A program made the position numbers and the translations under genes. Positions 16,791 through 25,926 of a DNA stretch of 64,000 nt are shown here, piece by piece (position 1 is the first letter of the stretch; every line of letters begins with the position of its first letter). A model generated the notes under the pieces. It did no database searches and had not been told where the DNA came from. It worked only from the letters and a program-made list of their open reading frames with translations. The DNA is from Photobacterium galatheae (lineage in GTDB: Bacteria > Pseudomonadota > Gammaproteobacteria > Enterobacterales > Vibrionaceae): assembly GCF_000695255.1 (NCBI RefSeq), contig NZ_JMIB01000036.1, forward strand, positions 1 to 64,000, in the 5' to 3' direction.

Positions 16791-16821
16791 GAAGGCCCGA
16801 TATGGGCTTTCTTCGTTTTCA
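16791..16821 (+). terminator. Terminator of the acetyltransferase gene
   Basis: Stem GAAGGCCC (16791-16798) with GGGCTTTC (16804-16811), one G-T pair, followed by a T-rich tract ending GTTTTC. Confidence 0.7.
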
Positions 16822-16835
16822 TGATCGTTAACTGA

Positions 16836-17098
16836 TTACGTTACGGGCACCTGCACAATCACTTCCCTGGATGCAGTGATGTACTGAAATTTGATCACAT
16901 AGGCCCCTGGATATATCTGTTGTCTGTCCAGAACTTTGCTGCGCTTCAGGTAGGACTTTGATCGGAAGCCAGAGATCTTTGTGTCGGGCAGTTGTGTCGC
17001 GCTTGGTTGCTGGTGCAAGATGGCGTTTTCGGTTTCATAGGCAATGAAACGAGCGGCTAAATTTGGATGAAGACTAGGTCGCCCCTTTTGATTAACGA
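16836..17098 (-). pseudogene. 5'-truncated ORF fragment of unknown family
   Basis: A minus-strand frame is open from about 17098 to a stop at 16836. It reads NQKGRPSLHPNLAARFIAYE, then LDRQQIYPGAYVIKFQYITA and EVIVQVPVT. It is protein-like, with a beta-strand-rich end, but there is no ATG at the front and a stop precedes it, so it looks like the C-terminus of a lost gene. No family recognised. Confidence 0.35.
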
Positions 17099-17638
17099 CT
17101 TAGCATAGAGATATTAAGTTTATCAATGACTATTGTTGAGTTTTTTATTTTATGACTGCTGTCAATTTTTTTTCATATTGTTCAGTCACTATATGAGTGA
17201 TATCTCAGGGATATGAAATAAGTCATATTATGAAAGTCTATTTTTGCAGGGCATATCTTTTATCTTATTTGACTATTTTGATAATAAATAGAAATATTGT
17301 TTTTACTGTTGCTGTGTAAAATAACATCGATTAGAATCTGATTTTATATCATCAGTACGAATTTTTTCTTTTTTGTTTCAAAGGTTGATGGATAAGACTT
17401 CTCATGATTATGAATCTATAAAACGCTTTGTTCTGTCTTATTGTTTTTTATTATTTCAATTTTCAAGATTGATCATCTACTGAGGTCTTGTGTTATTTCA
17501 GTCGGGTTAAATGTCTCTTTGCTTCAACAGTGGTCATTTTATATCTGATTGATTTTATTATAACTAAATGTTGCATGTAATTATTTCGACGTGACTATCA
17601 ATAAATTTAGGGTGTCTTTGTCTAAATAAGGAAATGAA
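17099..17638. other. Long AT-rich upstream region of the four-gene operon
   Basis: About 540 bp with no ORF or clear terminator. It is markedly more AT-rich than its neighbours and probably carries the promoter and regulatory sites of the 17639-21686 operon. I looked for a Fur-type box and did not see one. Confidence 0.5.
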
Positions 17639-18550
17639 ATGAATATCTCTCAGCTAGTTGGTAATACACCTATCATTAAACTTCAAAGTTTAACGAAAAA
17701 TTTATATGCCGATGTTTATGTTAAATTAGAATTTCTGAATCCTTGGGGATCAATCAAAGATAGAGCGGCGAAATCGATGATTGATGCAGCGATTGCAGAT
17801 GGTTCAATTCAGCGTAATACGACGATTGTTGAAGCGACGACCGGGAATACGGGTATCTCTTTAGCCGGAATATGTGCATCGATGGGTCTGCCATTGATTA
17901 TTGTCATGCCAGAATATGTTACCGAAGAGCGTAAAAAGCTTTTGGAGCTTCTGGGTGCTCAAATTGAGTTAACACCTGCTGAATTGAACTATCAAGGCGC
18001 TGTGTCTCGTGCCATTGAACTCGCGAGCCAGGAAAATTATTTCCTGGTTGATCAGGGAAATAATCAGAATAACCCATTGGCACATGTTCAGACGGCAAGA
18101 GAAATCATCGATTTCTTTGATGGTACGCCTGACATATTTATTGCCGGAGTGGGGACTGGCGGACATTGTAATGGCATCGGAAATACCCTCAAGCAGCATA
18201 ATCAACAGACAAAAGTGATTGCCATCGAACCGAAAGGTGCAGCCGTACTTAGTGGCCAGACATCTTTCTCAGAAGTCAATTCGAATCATGGTGTTCTGGG
18301 GATCGGGCCGGGAATTATCGCGAAAACGGTCGATCGGGAAGTCATTGATGAAGTCTATGTGATCGAGGGCGATGATGCGATAACGATGACTCGAAAAGTG
18401 ATAAGTGAGGAAGGACTATTACTGGGTATTTCATCAGGCGCGTCCATCCATTGCGCTCTAGAGCTGGCTGCCAGAAAAGAGAATGCAGGGAAAAAGATCT
18501 TAACCATTGCTGCGAGCCAAACTGAGCGATATCTGTCAACCGGGATTTGA
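17639..18550 (+). CDS. Cysteine synthase-like PLP enzyme (fold type II, SbnA/CysK group)
   Basis: A 303-residue PLP-dependent beta-replacement enzyme. The PLP lysine is Lys40 in NPWGSIKDRAA, the substrate loop is TTGNTGI, the phosphate-binding loop is VGTGGHCNGIG, and SSGAS lies near the end. It ends TIAASQTERYLST as CysK-like proteins do. It should act on a serine derivative and replace its leaving group with a nucleophile; which one is unknown. Ribosome site AAGGA precedes the ATG. As first gene of a coupled operon with an FAD protein, a CoA-transferase and a LysE exporter, a role in making an unusual amino acid or sulfur compound fits better than housekeeping cysteine synthesis. Confidence 0.85.
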   Translation: MNISQLVGNTPIIKLQSLTKNLYADVYVKLEFLNPWGSIKDRAAKSMIDAAIADGSIQRNTTIVEATTGNTGISLAGICASMGLPLIIVMPEYVTEERKKLLELLGAQIELTPAELNYQGAVSRAIELASQENYFLVDQGNNQNNPLAHVQTAREIIDFFDGTPDIFIAGVGTGGHCNGIGNTLKQHNQQTKVIAIEPKGAAVLSGQTSFSEVNSNHGVLGIGPGIIAKTVDREVIDEVYVIEGDDAITMTRKVISEEGLLLGISSGASIHCALELAARKENAGKKILTIAASQTERYLSTGI

Positions 18551-18560
18551 GGTCAAGCAA

Positions 18561-19844
18561 ATGAATTTAGGAATCATTGGCGGTGGGGCTGGGTGTATCT
18601 CTGTACTGATGCACTTACTTGAATTACCTCATGATATTTTCACAACAGTGAAAGTATTTAGTGGTGATCACAACCAGATCGGTTATGCCTACAAAGCGTC
18701 TCCAGAAGAATTTATTTTAAATACACGGCTGGACTCTCTGAAACAGTTTAATCATGTGATCGATATCTACGAGTGGTTATCTCATGCAGGTTATGACTAT
18801 ACGAAGAAAGACTTTATTCCCAGAGCGGTTTATGGTCGCTACCTCAAGCAAGTCAAAGACTTAATGATCACAACACTAGAATCAAGAGGGATTGCATTTG
18901 AATATTATCCTGAAGCCAGTGCAGTCAATGAGTATGGTGATATTGTTTGTCAGGGGATAAGGCATCAGGTTTCTGCGACGGTCGTGTCCATTGGGTTTGG
19001 CGGTGATCTCTTGAATGATGTGTTGTTTGATAAAATCAATGCTGTACCCAAAGGAGAAAAGATCGAAATATACGGTTCAGGGTTGAGTGCGATTGATATG
19101 ATTCTCTTTGTGAGTGCGTATCGGCCAGATTTAACCATTGATTGTTTTTCTCTAACCGGTCGTTTCCCCAGAATCAGAAGTGATTTTACATCAGGTGGCC
19201 CTTCTCTGTTTGATGGTGTGGATATTGGGAATCTAACCGTTGATAAAATATTTTCCAGGTTTTTATCAACGTTCAAAAATACGCAGGAAAGAGAGATTGT
19301 CTTGAATGATCAGGTGACATTGTCTGAAGAACTACAATATGTCTCTGAGCACACTCCACTCTGGCAAGAGATGATTTATAATGCGACGTCTAAGTATGTT
19401 GATGTGTATGCACAACTTGCGAATGACTGTAAAAAGCGTTTACATGAAAATCGAGCGAATATTATCAATACACGTGCGATGTTTCCGCATGTCAATGCCT
19501 CGAAGTTAGTGAACCTGATAGACCAGGGGCAACTTCGGATGTGTAAGAAACCTTTCGATATTTTGACGGCAGGAAAATATGCACTGATGGGCTTTAATGC
19601 TTTTGAATCCCCTGAGTTCATCTCAAATAGCAAATTGCCAAAGCATTTTATTTCTGGAATTGAGGTCGATGCCAATTGTCGAGTGAAAGACGAGCGAAAT
19701 ATTTATATTTTAGGACCAATGGTGAACGGATGTCGGTTTTTTACGGAAGCGACATCACTCACAGTAAGAGATGCTGAACTCGTTGTCAGGGAAATATATC
19801 GCTCGGAAAAAGGAAAAAACCGTGTTTATACAGGATGTGAATAG
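18561..19844 (+). CDS. FAD/NAD(P)-binding protein (FAD_NAD_binding_9 type)
   Basis: From the ATG at 18561 (10 nt after the PLP gene, AGGT upstream) the protein has 427 residues and begins directly with a dinucleotide fold, MNLGIIGGGAGCISVL (GxGxxG). Other family marks are FILNTRLDSL, AVYGRYLKQV, a second nucleotide-binding motif YGSGLSAIDM and LTGRFPRIRS. This resembles the YdhS/HpnW-like group of flavoproteins. It presumably oxidises or hydroxylates an intermediate of the same pathway in the cytosol. No signal peptide. Its 3' end overlaps the start of the CoA-transferase by 23 nt. The reaction is not predictable from sequence alone. Confidence 0.75.
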   Translation: MNLGIIGGGAGCISVLMHLLELPHDIFTTVKVFSGDHNQIGYAYKASPEEFILNTRLDSLKQFNHVIDIYEWLSHAGYDYTKKDFIPRAVYGRYLKQVKDLMITTLESRGIAFEYYPEASAVNEYGDIVCQGIRHQVSATVVSIGFGGDLLNDVLFDKINAVPKGEKIEIYGSGLSAIDMILFVSAYRPDLTIDCFSLTGRFPRIRSDFTSGGPSLFDGVDIGNLTVDKIFSRFLSTFKNTQEREIVLNDQVTLSEELQYVSEHTPLWQEMIYNATSKYVDVYAQLANDCKKRLHENRANIINTRAMFPHVNASKLVNLIDQGQLRMCKKPFDILTAGKYALMGFNAFESPEFISNSKLPKHFISGIEVDANCRVKDERNIYILGPMVNGCRFFTEATSLTVRDAELVVREIYRSEKGKNRVYTGCE

Positions 19845-21069
19845 ATTCAGGAATCTTCTGAAGGGTGTGAAGACAATTGATATCGTATCGTTCGGGAGTG
19901 TTATTTCTCCGGAATATTTGATTCAACTGATCAACTTCACAGCCTGGAATGGCCGATACGCCGAGAAATATGGTTTTATTGGCGCATCATTGCCGGGGGC
20001 TGGCTGGCAGGGTGGTTTGAATACTTTGCTTCAGGGAAACAATGTTGACTGGGTAATCGGTGGGTATTTTGGCGCAACGCGCCAAATTAACTGTAGTTTA
20101 GCGCTTGAAAGAGGCGAGGTTCATAACTTGCCTCAGGGGGTGCTTGCCAAGTTAATGAGTGAACCCAATCGGCAATATTCAACGAACATTGGGATGGGGA
20201 CGTTTATTGATCCATCTGTAAAAGGAAGCTGTATTAGTCCCGGTGCACCGTTTAACTTTATGCCTGTGGTCAACACAGGCAATTTTCTAACGTATACACT
20301 CCCTGAGAGCGATCTGGTCATCATGCGGGGTGCCGGCTTCACTCAAAGTGGAGATATTGTTCTTGAAACGCAGCCTATCGATTTAGATTTAGAATCTGTG
20401 ATACGATGCGCCTTATCGAATCAGACAAAGATAGCGATTCAAGTGCCGGATCGGATTGTCAATGACCCGGAGAAAGTTTGTTCGAGAGATTTGTTTGATG
20501 AAGTCTTTATTGCCCCTGATGCTTTCCATAAAGTGAGTTATTTACCGGGCAGATATCATCTGAATGATGAAAATCTTTATCGGCACTGTCTGGATTCAGC
20601 TTCAATCAGTCGCCAGCTCGCGCAGCGTATTACGGCCCATGAACGGCTCATTATTGGCATCGGATTACCTGTGCCGGCAGTGAATCAGGTTCATCAATAT
20701 ACTGACTGTCAGTTTGATGCACTTATTGAATCAGGTGTTGCGGGTGGGGTGCTCTACGACGGTGATGGATTTGGGATGAGCCGTGGTGGGAAAAAAAGAT
20801 ACACACAAAACGAGATCTTTCAGAAAATCTGGGATGGCGAAATTGACCACGCCGTGCTTGGTTTGGGTGAAGTTGACCGATTCGGACGAGTCAATATCGC
20901 AAAACTGGGAGAAACATTCTTTGGCGTTGGTGGCTTTATTGATATTTCTCAGTCCATACAAAAAATAACCTTTTGTTATCGGAATAAGTTCGAAACAGAC
21001 CGACTTGAGCGGGTGTGTTTTACTCCCCGGCAACATCAGGATATCTGTTATATAAGGAGTGATGTGTGA
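19822..21069 (+). CDS. Family I CoA-transferase, fused alpha-beta subunits
   Basis: The preferred start is GTG at 19822, with AAGGA 8 nt upstream, giving 415 residues; a longer frame from 19771 lies inside the previous gene. The first half is the alpha-type domain (VISPEYLIQL, GYFGATRQIN, HNLPQGVLAKL, GMGTFIDPS). The second is beta-type (IGIGLPVPAV, FDALIESGVAGG, VLGLGEVDRFG, GGFIDISQ). Glu303 in ESG corresponds to the catalytic glutamate that forms the acyl-CoA thioester intermediate. Fused members include propionate CoA-transferase and YdiF. It would activate a carboxylic acid intermediate of this pathway. Overlaps at both ends show strict operon coupling. Confidence 0.82.
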   Translation: MFIQDVNRFRNLLKGVKTIDIVSFGSVISPEYLIQLINFTAWNGRYAEKYGFIGASLPGAGWQGGLNTLLQGNNVDWVIGGYFGATRQINCSLALERGEVHNLPQGVLAKLMSEPNRQYSTNIGMGTFIDPSVKGSCISPGAPFNFMPVVNTGNFLTYTLPESDLVIMRGAGFTQSGDIVLETQPIDLDLESVIRCALSNQTKIAIQVPDRIVNDPEKVCSRDLFDEVFIAPDAFHKVSYLPGRYHLNDENLYRHCLDSASISRQLAQRITAHERLIIGIGLPVPAVNQVHQYTDCQFDALIESGVAGGVLYDGDGFGMSRGGKKRYTQNEIFQKIWDGEIDHAVLGLGEVDRFGRVNIAKLGETFFGVGGFIDISQSIQKITFCYRNKFETDRLERVCFTPRQHQDICYIRSDV

Positions 21070-21686
21070 CAGAGTGGTTACCGTTATTAGTGTCCTTTAC
21101 AACGCTGCTGTTGGTTGGTGTGATGAGCCCGGGTCCGGCGTTCTTTGTAACCACCCATAGTGCGCTGACTTTTTCAAGAAAAGAAGCCTTTGCGAGCGTT
21201 TTAGGGATTGCAACCGGCAACCTTATTTTTGCATCGCTTTCCGTACTGGGGTTTTCTGCATTGTCACAAAATAGTTCGCTCATGAATGTGATTCACATTT
21301 TTGGCGGATGTTACCTGTTGTACCTGGCATTTAAGTTGTCAACGGCGCAGCCTGTTCAGGCGCACGCGGTGTCGGAACAGGGAGATCAGCGCTGTGGATT
21401 CCTGTCCGGGTGTATGGTTCAGTTATCGAATCCGAAAGCATTTTTGTTCATCAGCAGTGCCGTTTCTTTTGCTGTGCAGAAAAACCATGAACCCCATTTT
21501 TATTTTCTGGTGGCCATGGTTACTTTTCTGGTCAGTGCTGGTTGGTATGGTTTTATCTGCTCGGTGGTGAGTCTTCGGTTTTTCAGAGAAGCTTTGCGCC
21601 CCAAACTGCATTGGTTCTGTCGGTGTTCAGCGTTAGTCATTTTATATATGGCCTACAGAATGTTCCTCCAGGTGTTTGCAAGCTAA
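21066..21686 (+). CDS. LysE/RhtB-family amino acid exporter
   Basis: A 206-residue inner membrane protein with about six spans. The N-terminus carries the family signature VGVMSPGPAFFVTTHSAL and the middle has LSNPKAFLFISSAV, both typical of LysE/RhtB exporters. It starts at GTG 21066, overlapping the upstream TGA (GTGA), with AAGGAG 6 nt before. As last gene of the operon it most likely exports the amino acid-like product of the three enzymes or protects against its intracellular excess. Confidence 0.88.
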   Translation: MTEWLPLLVSFTTLLLVGVMSPGPAFFVTTHSALTFSRKEAFASVLGIATGNLIFASLSVLGFSALSQNSSLMNVIHIFGGCYLLYLAFKLSTAQPVQAHAVSEQGDQRCGFLSGCMVQLSNPKAFLFISSAVSFAVQKNHEPHFYFLVAMVTFLVSAGWYGFICSVVSLRFFREALRPKLHWFCRCSALVILYMAYRMFLQVFAS

Positions 21687-21724
21687 AAATGACTACGAGA
21701 AACGCGGTTTATTTTTCAATAGAA

Positions 21725-21754
21725 TCAGGGCAGGTCTTTCAGGATCTGCCCTGA
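21725..21754. terminator. Terminator between convergent genes
   Basis: Perfect 9-bp stem TCAGGGCAG (21725-21733) and CTGCCCTGA (21746-21754), with weak T-tracts on both sides. It can serve the LysE gene (+) and the GIN-domain gene (-). Confidence 0.65.
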
Positions 21755-21771
21755 ATGTTTCTGATATCCGG

Positions 21772-22455
21772 TTAACATGCATCAAATACAATGCTTGTGC
21801 CGTAGCTGCCGTTCACTTTTATCTGGGTGTCTGGTGATACGGATAACCGGGTGCCGGCAGACTGCTGACCTGTCACTGATTTCGCATGGCATAACGAAGC
21901 ACTTGCACCCATCCCCAGTGCGACGTTTGCATTGTTGATACGCAAAGGCTGCAATGCCTGGGTAAGTGTCGCACCCATCGCGAGGTCGAGGTTCAGGGTC
22001 TCTGTCTCGCCACTGAGCGTTAGTTTACTGCCCATGCGACCGATGGCCGCGAAGCTGTCTTTGGCAAGGGCGCAACCCTCTACATCGGCTTGAATGCCAA
22101 ATCTGGCTTCCAGTTTGTGAAGCGGCTGCGCGGTGTAGATATGAAGTGTGAGTGGCTCAATCTCTTCCCAGCCCCCTTCAGATTCATTGCTGATCTGGAT
22201 TGCACCCTGTCGATCCCGGACTTGCATTTGATCCAGTACCTTGCTGTCACCGGTGGCCTCAAGATAGTTTCGATCACTGCAATGTACGTTGACTGCCATC
22301 CCTTTCTCGACCGTGAGTGTATCGAAATTGCTGAGTGGCAGCGTTCGGGTTTGCTCATCTGCGAAGCTGAAGGGAATACCACCGATGATGCCGGAGAAAA
22401 GCACAATACCAGTGAGGGAAGCGGGAAGGATTACTTTTTTGGCTGTCTGATTCAT
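21772..22455 (-). CDS. Exported GIN-domain (DUF2807) protein
   Basis: A 227-residue protein with an N-terminal signal peptide or anchor (KKVILPASLTGIVLFSGIIG, cleavage probably after SFA near residue 32). The rest is a right-handed beta-helix-like GIN domain. Marks are LSNFDTLTVEKGMAVNVHC at its start, then repeated strands such as LTLHIYTAQPLHKLEARFG and KLTLSGETETLNLDL. GIN proteins are periplasmic or surface exposed and of unclear function. It is likely monocistronic. Confidence 0.75.
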   Translation of the reverse strand: MNQTAKKVILPASLTGIVLFSGIIGGIPFSFADEQTRTLPLSNFDTLTVEKGMAVNVHCSDRNYLEATGDSKVLDQMQVRDRQGAIQISNESEGGWEEIEPLTLHIYTAQPLHKLEARFGIQADVEGCALAKDSFAAIGRMGSKLTLSGETETLNLDLAMGATLTQALQPLRINNANVALGMGASASLCHAKSVTGQQSAGTRLSVSPDTQIKVNGSYGTSIVFDAC

Positions 22456-22612
22456 CAGGCGTCACATCCGTTTGAAGTTAAGTGAGATGGAATAATCAAT
22501 ATACGTGCCAACGTTCATCAAAACGTGAAAGACCAGATGTGATGTGCCTTTGAAGAGAATTGAAGCGCGAACAGCTTGTTCTTTTCAAAGGACATCCTTC
22601 GTCATAAAAACG

Positions 22613-22643
22613 AACAGGTGGCGAATTTAGCCACCTGTTTTAT
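22613..22643 (-). terminator. Terminator of the large lipoprotein gene
   Basis: A 10-bp stem AACAGGTGGC (22613-22622) and GCCACCTGTT (22630-22639). On the minus strand it is followed by CGTTTTTATG, so it fits the end of the 22698-25244 gene. Confidence 0.75.
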
Positions 22644-22671
22644 CAATGTCGAAGATGCAGAAGTTGTCTAT

Positions 22672-22707
22672 TTTCCTGACTACATCAACTTTCCTGACTA
22701 CATCAAC
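22672..22707. repeat. Perfect 18-bp tandem duplication spanning a stop codon
   Basis: The unit TTTCCTGACTACATCAAC occurs twice in direct succession. The right copy holds the stop codon of the lipoprotein gene; the left copy holds the same stop in frame 18 bp further on, so the duplication is silent for the protein. Confidence 0.9.
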
Positions 22708-25244
22708 GGACTCACGGTGAAACTGATATTGCGGATAACACCATGATCCGGTGCCAGTTGCCAGTCTGGATCTGACATGAAGCGCAATGCTGAAAACCGA
22801 ATGCCGTCGGCATCCTGCAGGGTCCAGGTCATGGCTTTGTCACTGCCGGTGAAGCTGAGCACCAGATGTCCGTTGGCCTGAATCACCCAACTGAATGCTT
22901 CTGTGACCGGCTGGTCCGTTCCCGGTGTTACATAAGCACCATTGCCTGAGAGCAATCCATCGCCGTTGGTTGCGGGTACACCTGAAAACTCCAGGCTGTG
23001 ACCATTATCCATCAGCAGTTTTGTATTGGTCAGCAGCGCGGCGGTGAAACGTAATGGTGTTGTCGTCCACGGTGTGCCGCAATCCGTCAGCGCTTGCTCG
23101 TATTCCGCAGGAGTCGCGCCATTGTCGGTCGGGCTTTGCGTGCTGTCATTCCAGCCGGTATTGAAGTCATCACATTGAGACAGCAAATCACCGGGTAACG
23201 CATGTTGTACCAGCGAACCTGAACTGATAGCGCCCTGTTCAGCCGTAATGCCACTTGGAGTGCCGTTTTTCACCCAGAGGGTATTTTGAGTAAAGACTTT
23301 CCAGCTGGTTTCCTGATTGGCTTCGTCTTCACCGAGGATGGCAAAGGTCTGGACCCAACTGCTCGCATTTGGCGTATCGCTACCAACAATCACCAGTTGG
23401 TTATTTTCCACTTCCCATTGATAGGTTTGATAGCCGCCGTTTCTGAAACGGTATCCAAAGCCCTGATTTTCACCGTCGGTGGTCAGGAAGGTATAACGCG
23501 TGGTCAGATCCCCGCCGGGTTGACCCCACAGGAAAGAACGACTGGCCACAAGATCGGCTGTGAATGGGATGTCGCCCCCTGAAGTGTTTTGTTTGCAGGT
23601 TTCAATGGCTGCGGCAAATTGTGCTTGGGTTGCCGCCGTGGTGGGGGCATCGCCTGTGAACGCAGAATCGTCTGTGGTACAGGGGGACAGCACTGCACTG
23701 GCCGCTGGTGCAGGATCGGTGGACTGCCGGTAATCCAGACTCCGCATCTGCGAGATCGCTTGCGTATCGACCACGCCATTCCCCTGACTGGAAAATTCTG
23801 AGTACACAACGAAGGCATTGGTTTCGCTGTTCTTATTGAGCAGTGCCCAGACTTCAGCGTCGTCATTGCTGTGGAAAATCTTCACCATGCCGGGGGCGAA
23901 GCCGTTTCTGTCGTTGCTGGTAGTGATCTGCCAGTTGAAGCTTCCCACGACCTGACCGTTCTGATAGCGAACGCCTGTCCCGTTTGTTGCAAATTCAAAG
24001 GCCTCACTGCCGCCGGTTCCGGTCACATGGCTGCGGCGCAGCGTTGCCAGTGCCTGTACGTCTGCAATGCCGAGTGGCAGATAGCCCCCGCATTGCAGGA
24101 TGACGTTGTGGACAGAGCTGGCATCCATCTCAAATGTGGTTGAGGTGATGGCATCAAACTGGCAGTTTGATTTTGCTGCGTCCATCGGGTCTTCGTCGTA
24201 GCTGTCGCTGACACCATCGTTATCATTGTCCGGATCGGCATTATCGCCCTGACCATCGCCGTCGGTATCGACGGTTTCACTGTTATCGTTCGGGAACTGG
24301 TCGTCTTTGTCGTTGACACCGTCACCATCGGTGTCCGCATTGAACGGGTCGGTGTTGAGGGTGCCTTCTTCGGCATCGGTCAGACCATCATTGTCATCGT
24401 CGGGATCGGCATTATCGCCGATGCCGTCAAAGTCGTAATCGGCATTTTCAGAGGCGTCATTCGGGAAGGGGTCAGCGGCATCAATCACGCCATCTCCGTC
24501 GGTGTCAGTGCTCAGTGCGTTATCATCCACGATCACAGGCTGGCTATCGCTGTCTAACACAATGCGACCGTGCGCATCTCTGACCAGATGGTGATGGGTA
24601 TCTAACTGCTTCAGGGCATCGCGTAAGCGCCGGAATTCAACCAGTGGCGCGGTCACATCGGAACCGCTGGTCAGTTCCTGTTCCGGCAGGATCCCCAACA
24701 TCACAATGGCGCGGGCTTTTACGGCAACATCAGCCAGCCCGTTGGCAATGTAATCGCCCATGACCTGACTCGAGTTAATGCCCAGTGACTGTGCGACAGC
24801 GGCGATCGCAGTCGATTCTCCCAGTCCTTCAAACATATAGAGATGGACAAGGCTGGTCAGCGGGGTCACTGTGGTATGGCCTGCCGGGGCAGACATCAGG
24901 AAACCTTGGCTGACCGGGCTGCCTGGCTGATCCTGATCGACGGTCTGTCCCGGAATCGCGAGGACAAATGCGGCATACTGCGACGGGTTTTCCAGTCCAT
25001 TGAGGGAGATGGAAGCCAGGCCAGACCCATTGGTCACCCCTTTGCGATCACCGGTTTCAAAGAGGAAGTTCTCACCAATATCCACCCAGGCCCGGGCATT
25101 GGAGAGATAGCCGTCAATCGCGGTAATAGAATAGGTAGAAATCGTTTTTACTGGCGTGGCAGGTGCTTTGGCGTCTCCGCCACAACCGGCCAGCAGGCTG
25201 ATCCCGATCAGCCCGCAAGCGCACTCCCATGATTTGTTCATCAT
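22698..25244 (-). CDS. Large lipoprotein with thrombospondin type 3 (calcium-binding) repeats
   Basis: 848 residues beginning with a lipoprotein signal, lipobox LLAGC with the lipidated Cys at position 21. Residues about 25-240 contain a carboxypeptidase-like or stalk region (ITAIDGYLSNARAWVD). Residues about 248-360 are Asp-rich type 3 repeats (DTDGDGVIDAADPFPND, DADPDDDNDGLTDAEEG-type units) that bind calcium in known proteins. The C-terminal 480 residues hold three similar segments around cysteines (each with a TPAEYEQAL- or TQAQFAAAI-like helix followed by CG/CK), suggesting an internally repeated module. Location is probably the outer membrane. Function is unknown; adhesion or matrix binding is plausible. 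Confidence 0.75.
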   Translation of the reverse strand: MMNKSWECACGLIGISLLAGCGGDAKAPATPVKTISTYSITAIDGYLSNARAWVDIGENFLFETGDRKGVTNGSGLASISLNGLENPSQYAAFVLAIPGQTVDQDQPGSPVSQGFLMSAPAGHTTVTPLTSLVHLYMFEGLGESTAIAAVAQSLGINSSQVMGDYIANGLADVAVKARAIVMLGILPEQELTSGSDVTAPLVEFRRLRDALKQLDTHHHLVRDAHGRIVLDSDSQPVIVDDNALSTDTDGDGVIDAADPFPNDASENADYDFDGIGDNADPDDDNDGLTDAEEGTLNTDPFNADTDGDGVNDKDDQFPNDNSETVDTDGDGQGDNADPDNDNDGVSDSYDEDPMDAAKSNCQFDAITSTTFEMDASSVHNVILQCGGYLPLGIADVQALATLRRSHVTGTGGSEAFEFATNGTGVRYQNGQVVGSFNWQITTSNDRNGFAPGMVKIFHSNDDAEVWALLNKNSETNAFVVYSEFSSQGNGVVDTQAISQMRSLDYRQSTDPAPAASAVLSPCTTDDSAFTGDAPTTAATQAQFAAAIETCKQNTSGGDIPFTADLVASRSFLWGQPGGDLTTRYTFLTTDGENQGFGYRFRNGGYQTYQWEVENNQLVIVGSDTPNASSWVQTFAILGEDEANQETSWKVFTQNTLWVKNGTPSGITAEQGAISSGSLVQHALPGDLLSQCDDFNTGWNDSTQSPTDNGATPAEYEQALTDCGTPWTTTPLRFTAALLTNTKLLMDNGHSLEFSGVPATNGDGLLSGNGAYVTPGTDQPVTEAFSWVIQANGHLVLSFTGSDKAMTWTLQDADGIRFSALRFMSDPDWQLAPDHGVIRNISFTVSPLM

Positions 25245-25490
25245 GTTCAGCCCCTAAAATCAGATAAGACCACACACCGCGGTCAATGAAGTTGCAGGGC
25301 TGGAATCACACAGCCCAGCTTTTTATCGTGCTCTGAGTGTTAGCTTAGTGTTGCCCAGCTTGGCCTTCATTCAGGCCGGAGAAAATGATTGTCACGCAAC
25401 TGAGAATTGGCATGTTTAGAAATCGTCGTTCATTGGAATTCTGGTATAAGCTGATGAAAGTCATCATAAATCACAGGGAGTGTTCTGCTC

Positions 25491-25874
25491 ATGGCGACAA
25501 GTTTTTTTGCTTCGGTGCTAGCGTTGTGGCTGTGCTGGTTGTCAATACAGGTGATCAAGGCGCGCCGGCGTCACCAGATTGGCTATGGAGACGGGGAAGG
25601 GAAAGCCAAAGATCTGCAACTGGCCTGTTCAGCGCAGTCAAATGCAGTGAATTATATTCCAATTGCATTGATCTTACTTTTCTTGCTGGAAGAAAGCGGC
25701 GGGGCAGATTGGCTGATTGTTATCGCAGGGCTGGTGTTCACCGCCGGACGGGTGATTCATGGCCGGGGAATTCTGGCAGACAGCTTAAAAGGCCGGGTGC
25801 TGGGCATGCAACTGACCCTCTGGCCAATTATCGCACTGGCGGTACTGAACTTGCTGTTTCTCATGTTTGGCTGA
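25491..25874 (+). CDS. MAPEG-family membrane protein (YecN-like)
   Basis: A 127-residue protein with four hydrophobic spans. Family features are the polar loop RRRHQIGYGDG after the first span, then QSNAVNYIPIALIL and FTAGRVIHGRGI. MAPEG proteins act on glutathione or lipid-like substrates in eukaryotes; the bacterial YecN group is uncharacterised. The ATG at 25491 follows GGGAG at a slightly long distance. A longer overlapping frame in another phase (from 25385) is judged spurious. Confidence 0.8.
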   Translation: MATSFFASVLALWLCWLSIQVIKARRRHQIGYGDGEGKAKDLQLACSAQSNAVNYIPIALILLFLLEESGGADWLIVIAGLVFTAGRVIHGRGILADSLKGRVLGMQLTLWPIIALAVLNLLFLMFG

Positions 25875-25896
25875 AAGAAATGTTTGTCAGGAGAGA

Positions 25897-25922
25897 AACG
25901 GCAGCCTTTCGGCTGCTGTTTC
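25897..25922. terminator. Bidirectional terminator between MAPEG gene and anmK
   Basis: Arms AACGGCAGCC (25897-25906) and GGCTGCTGTT (25911-25920), loop TTTC, with one G-T pair. T-tracts are short on both sides. Confidence 0.6.
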
Positions 25923-25926
25923 GTGC

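Noticed and set aside
17639-18550. Assignment as housekeeping cysK/cysM
   Set aside because: Active-site motifs fit, but context with FAD protein, CoA-transferase and LysE exporter and the AT-rich upstream region suggest a specialised homologue.
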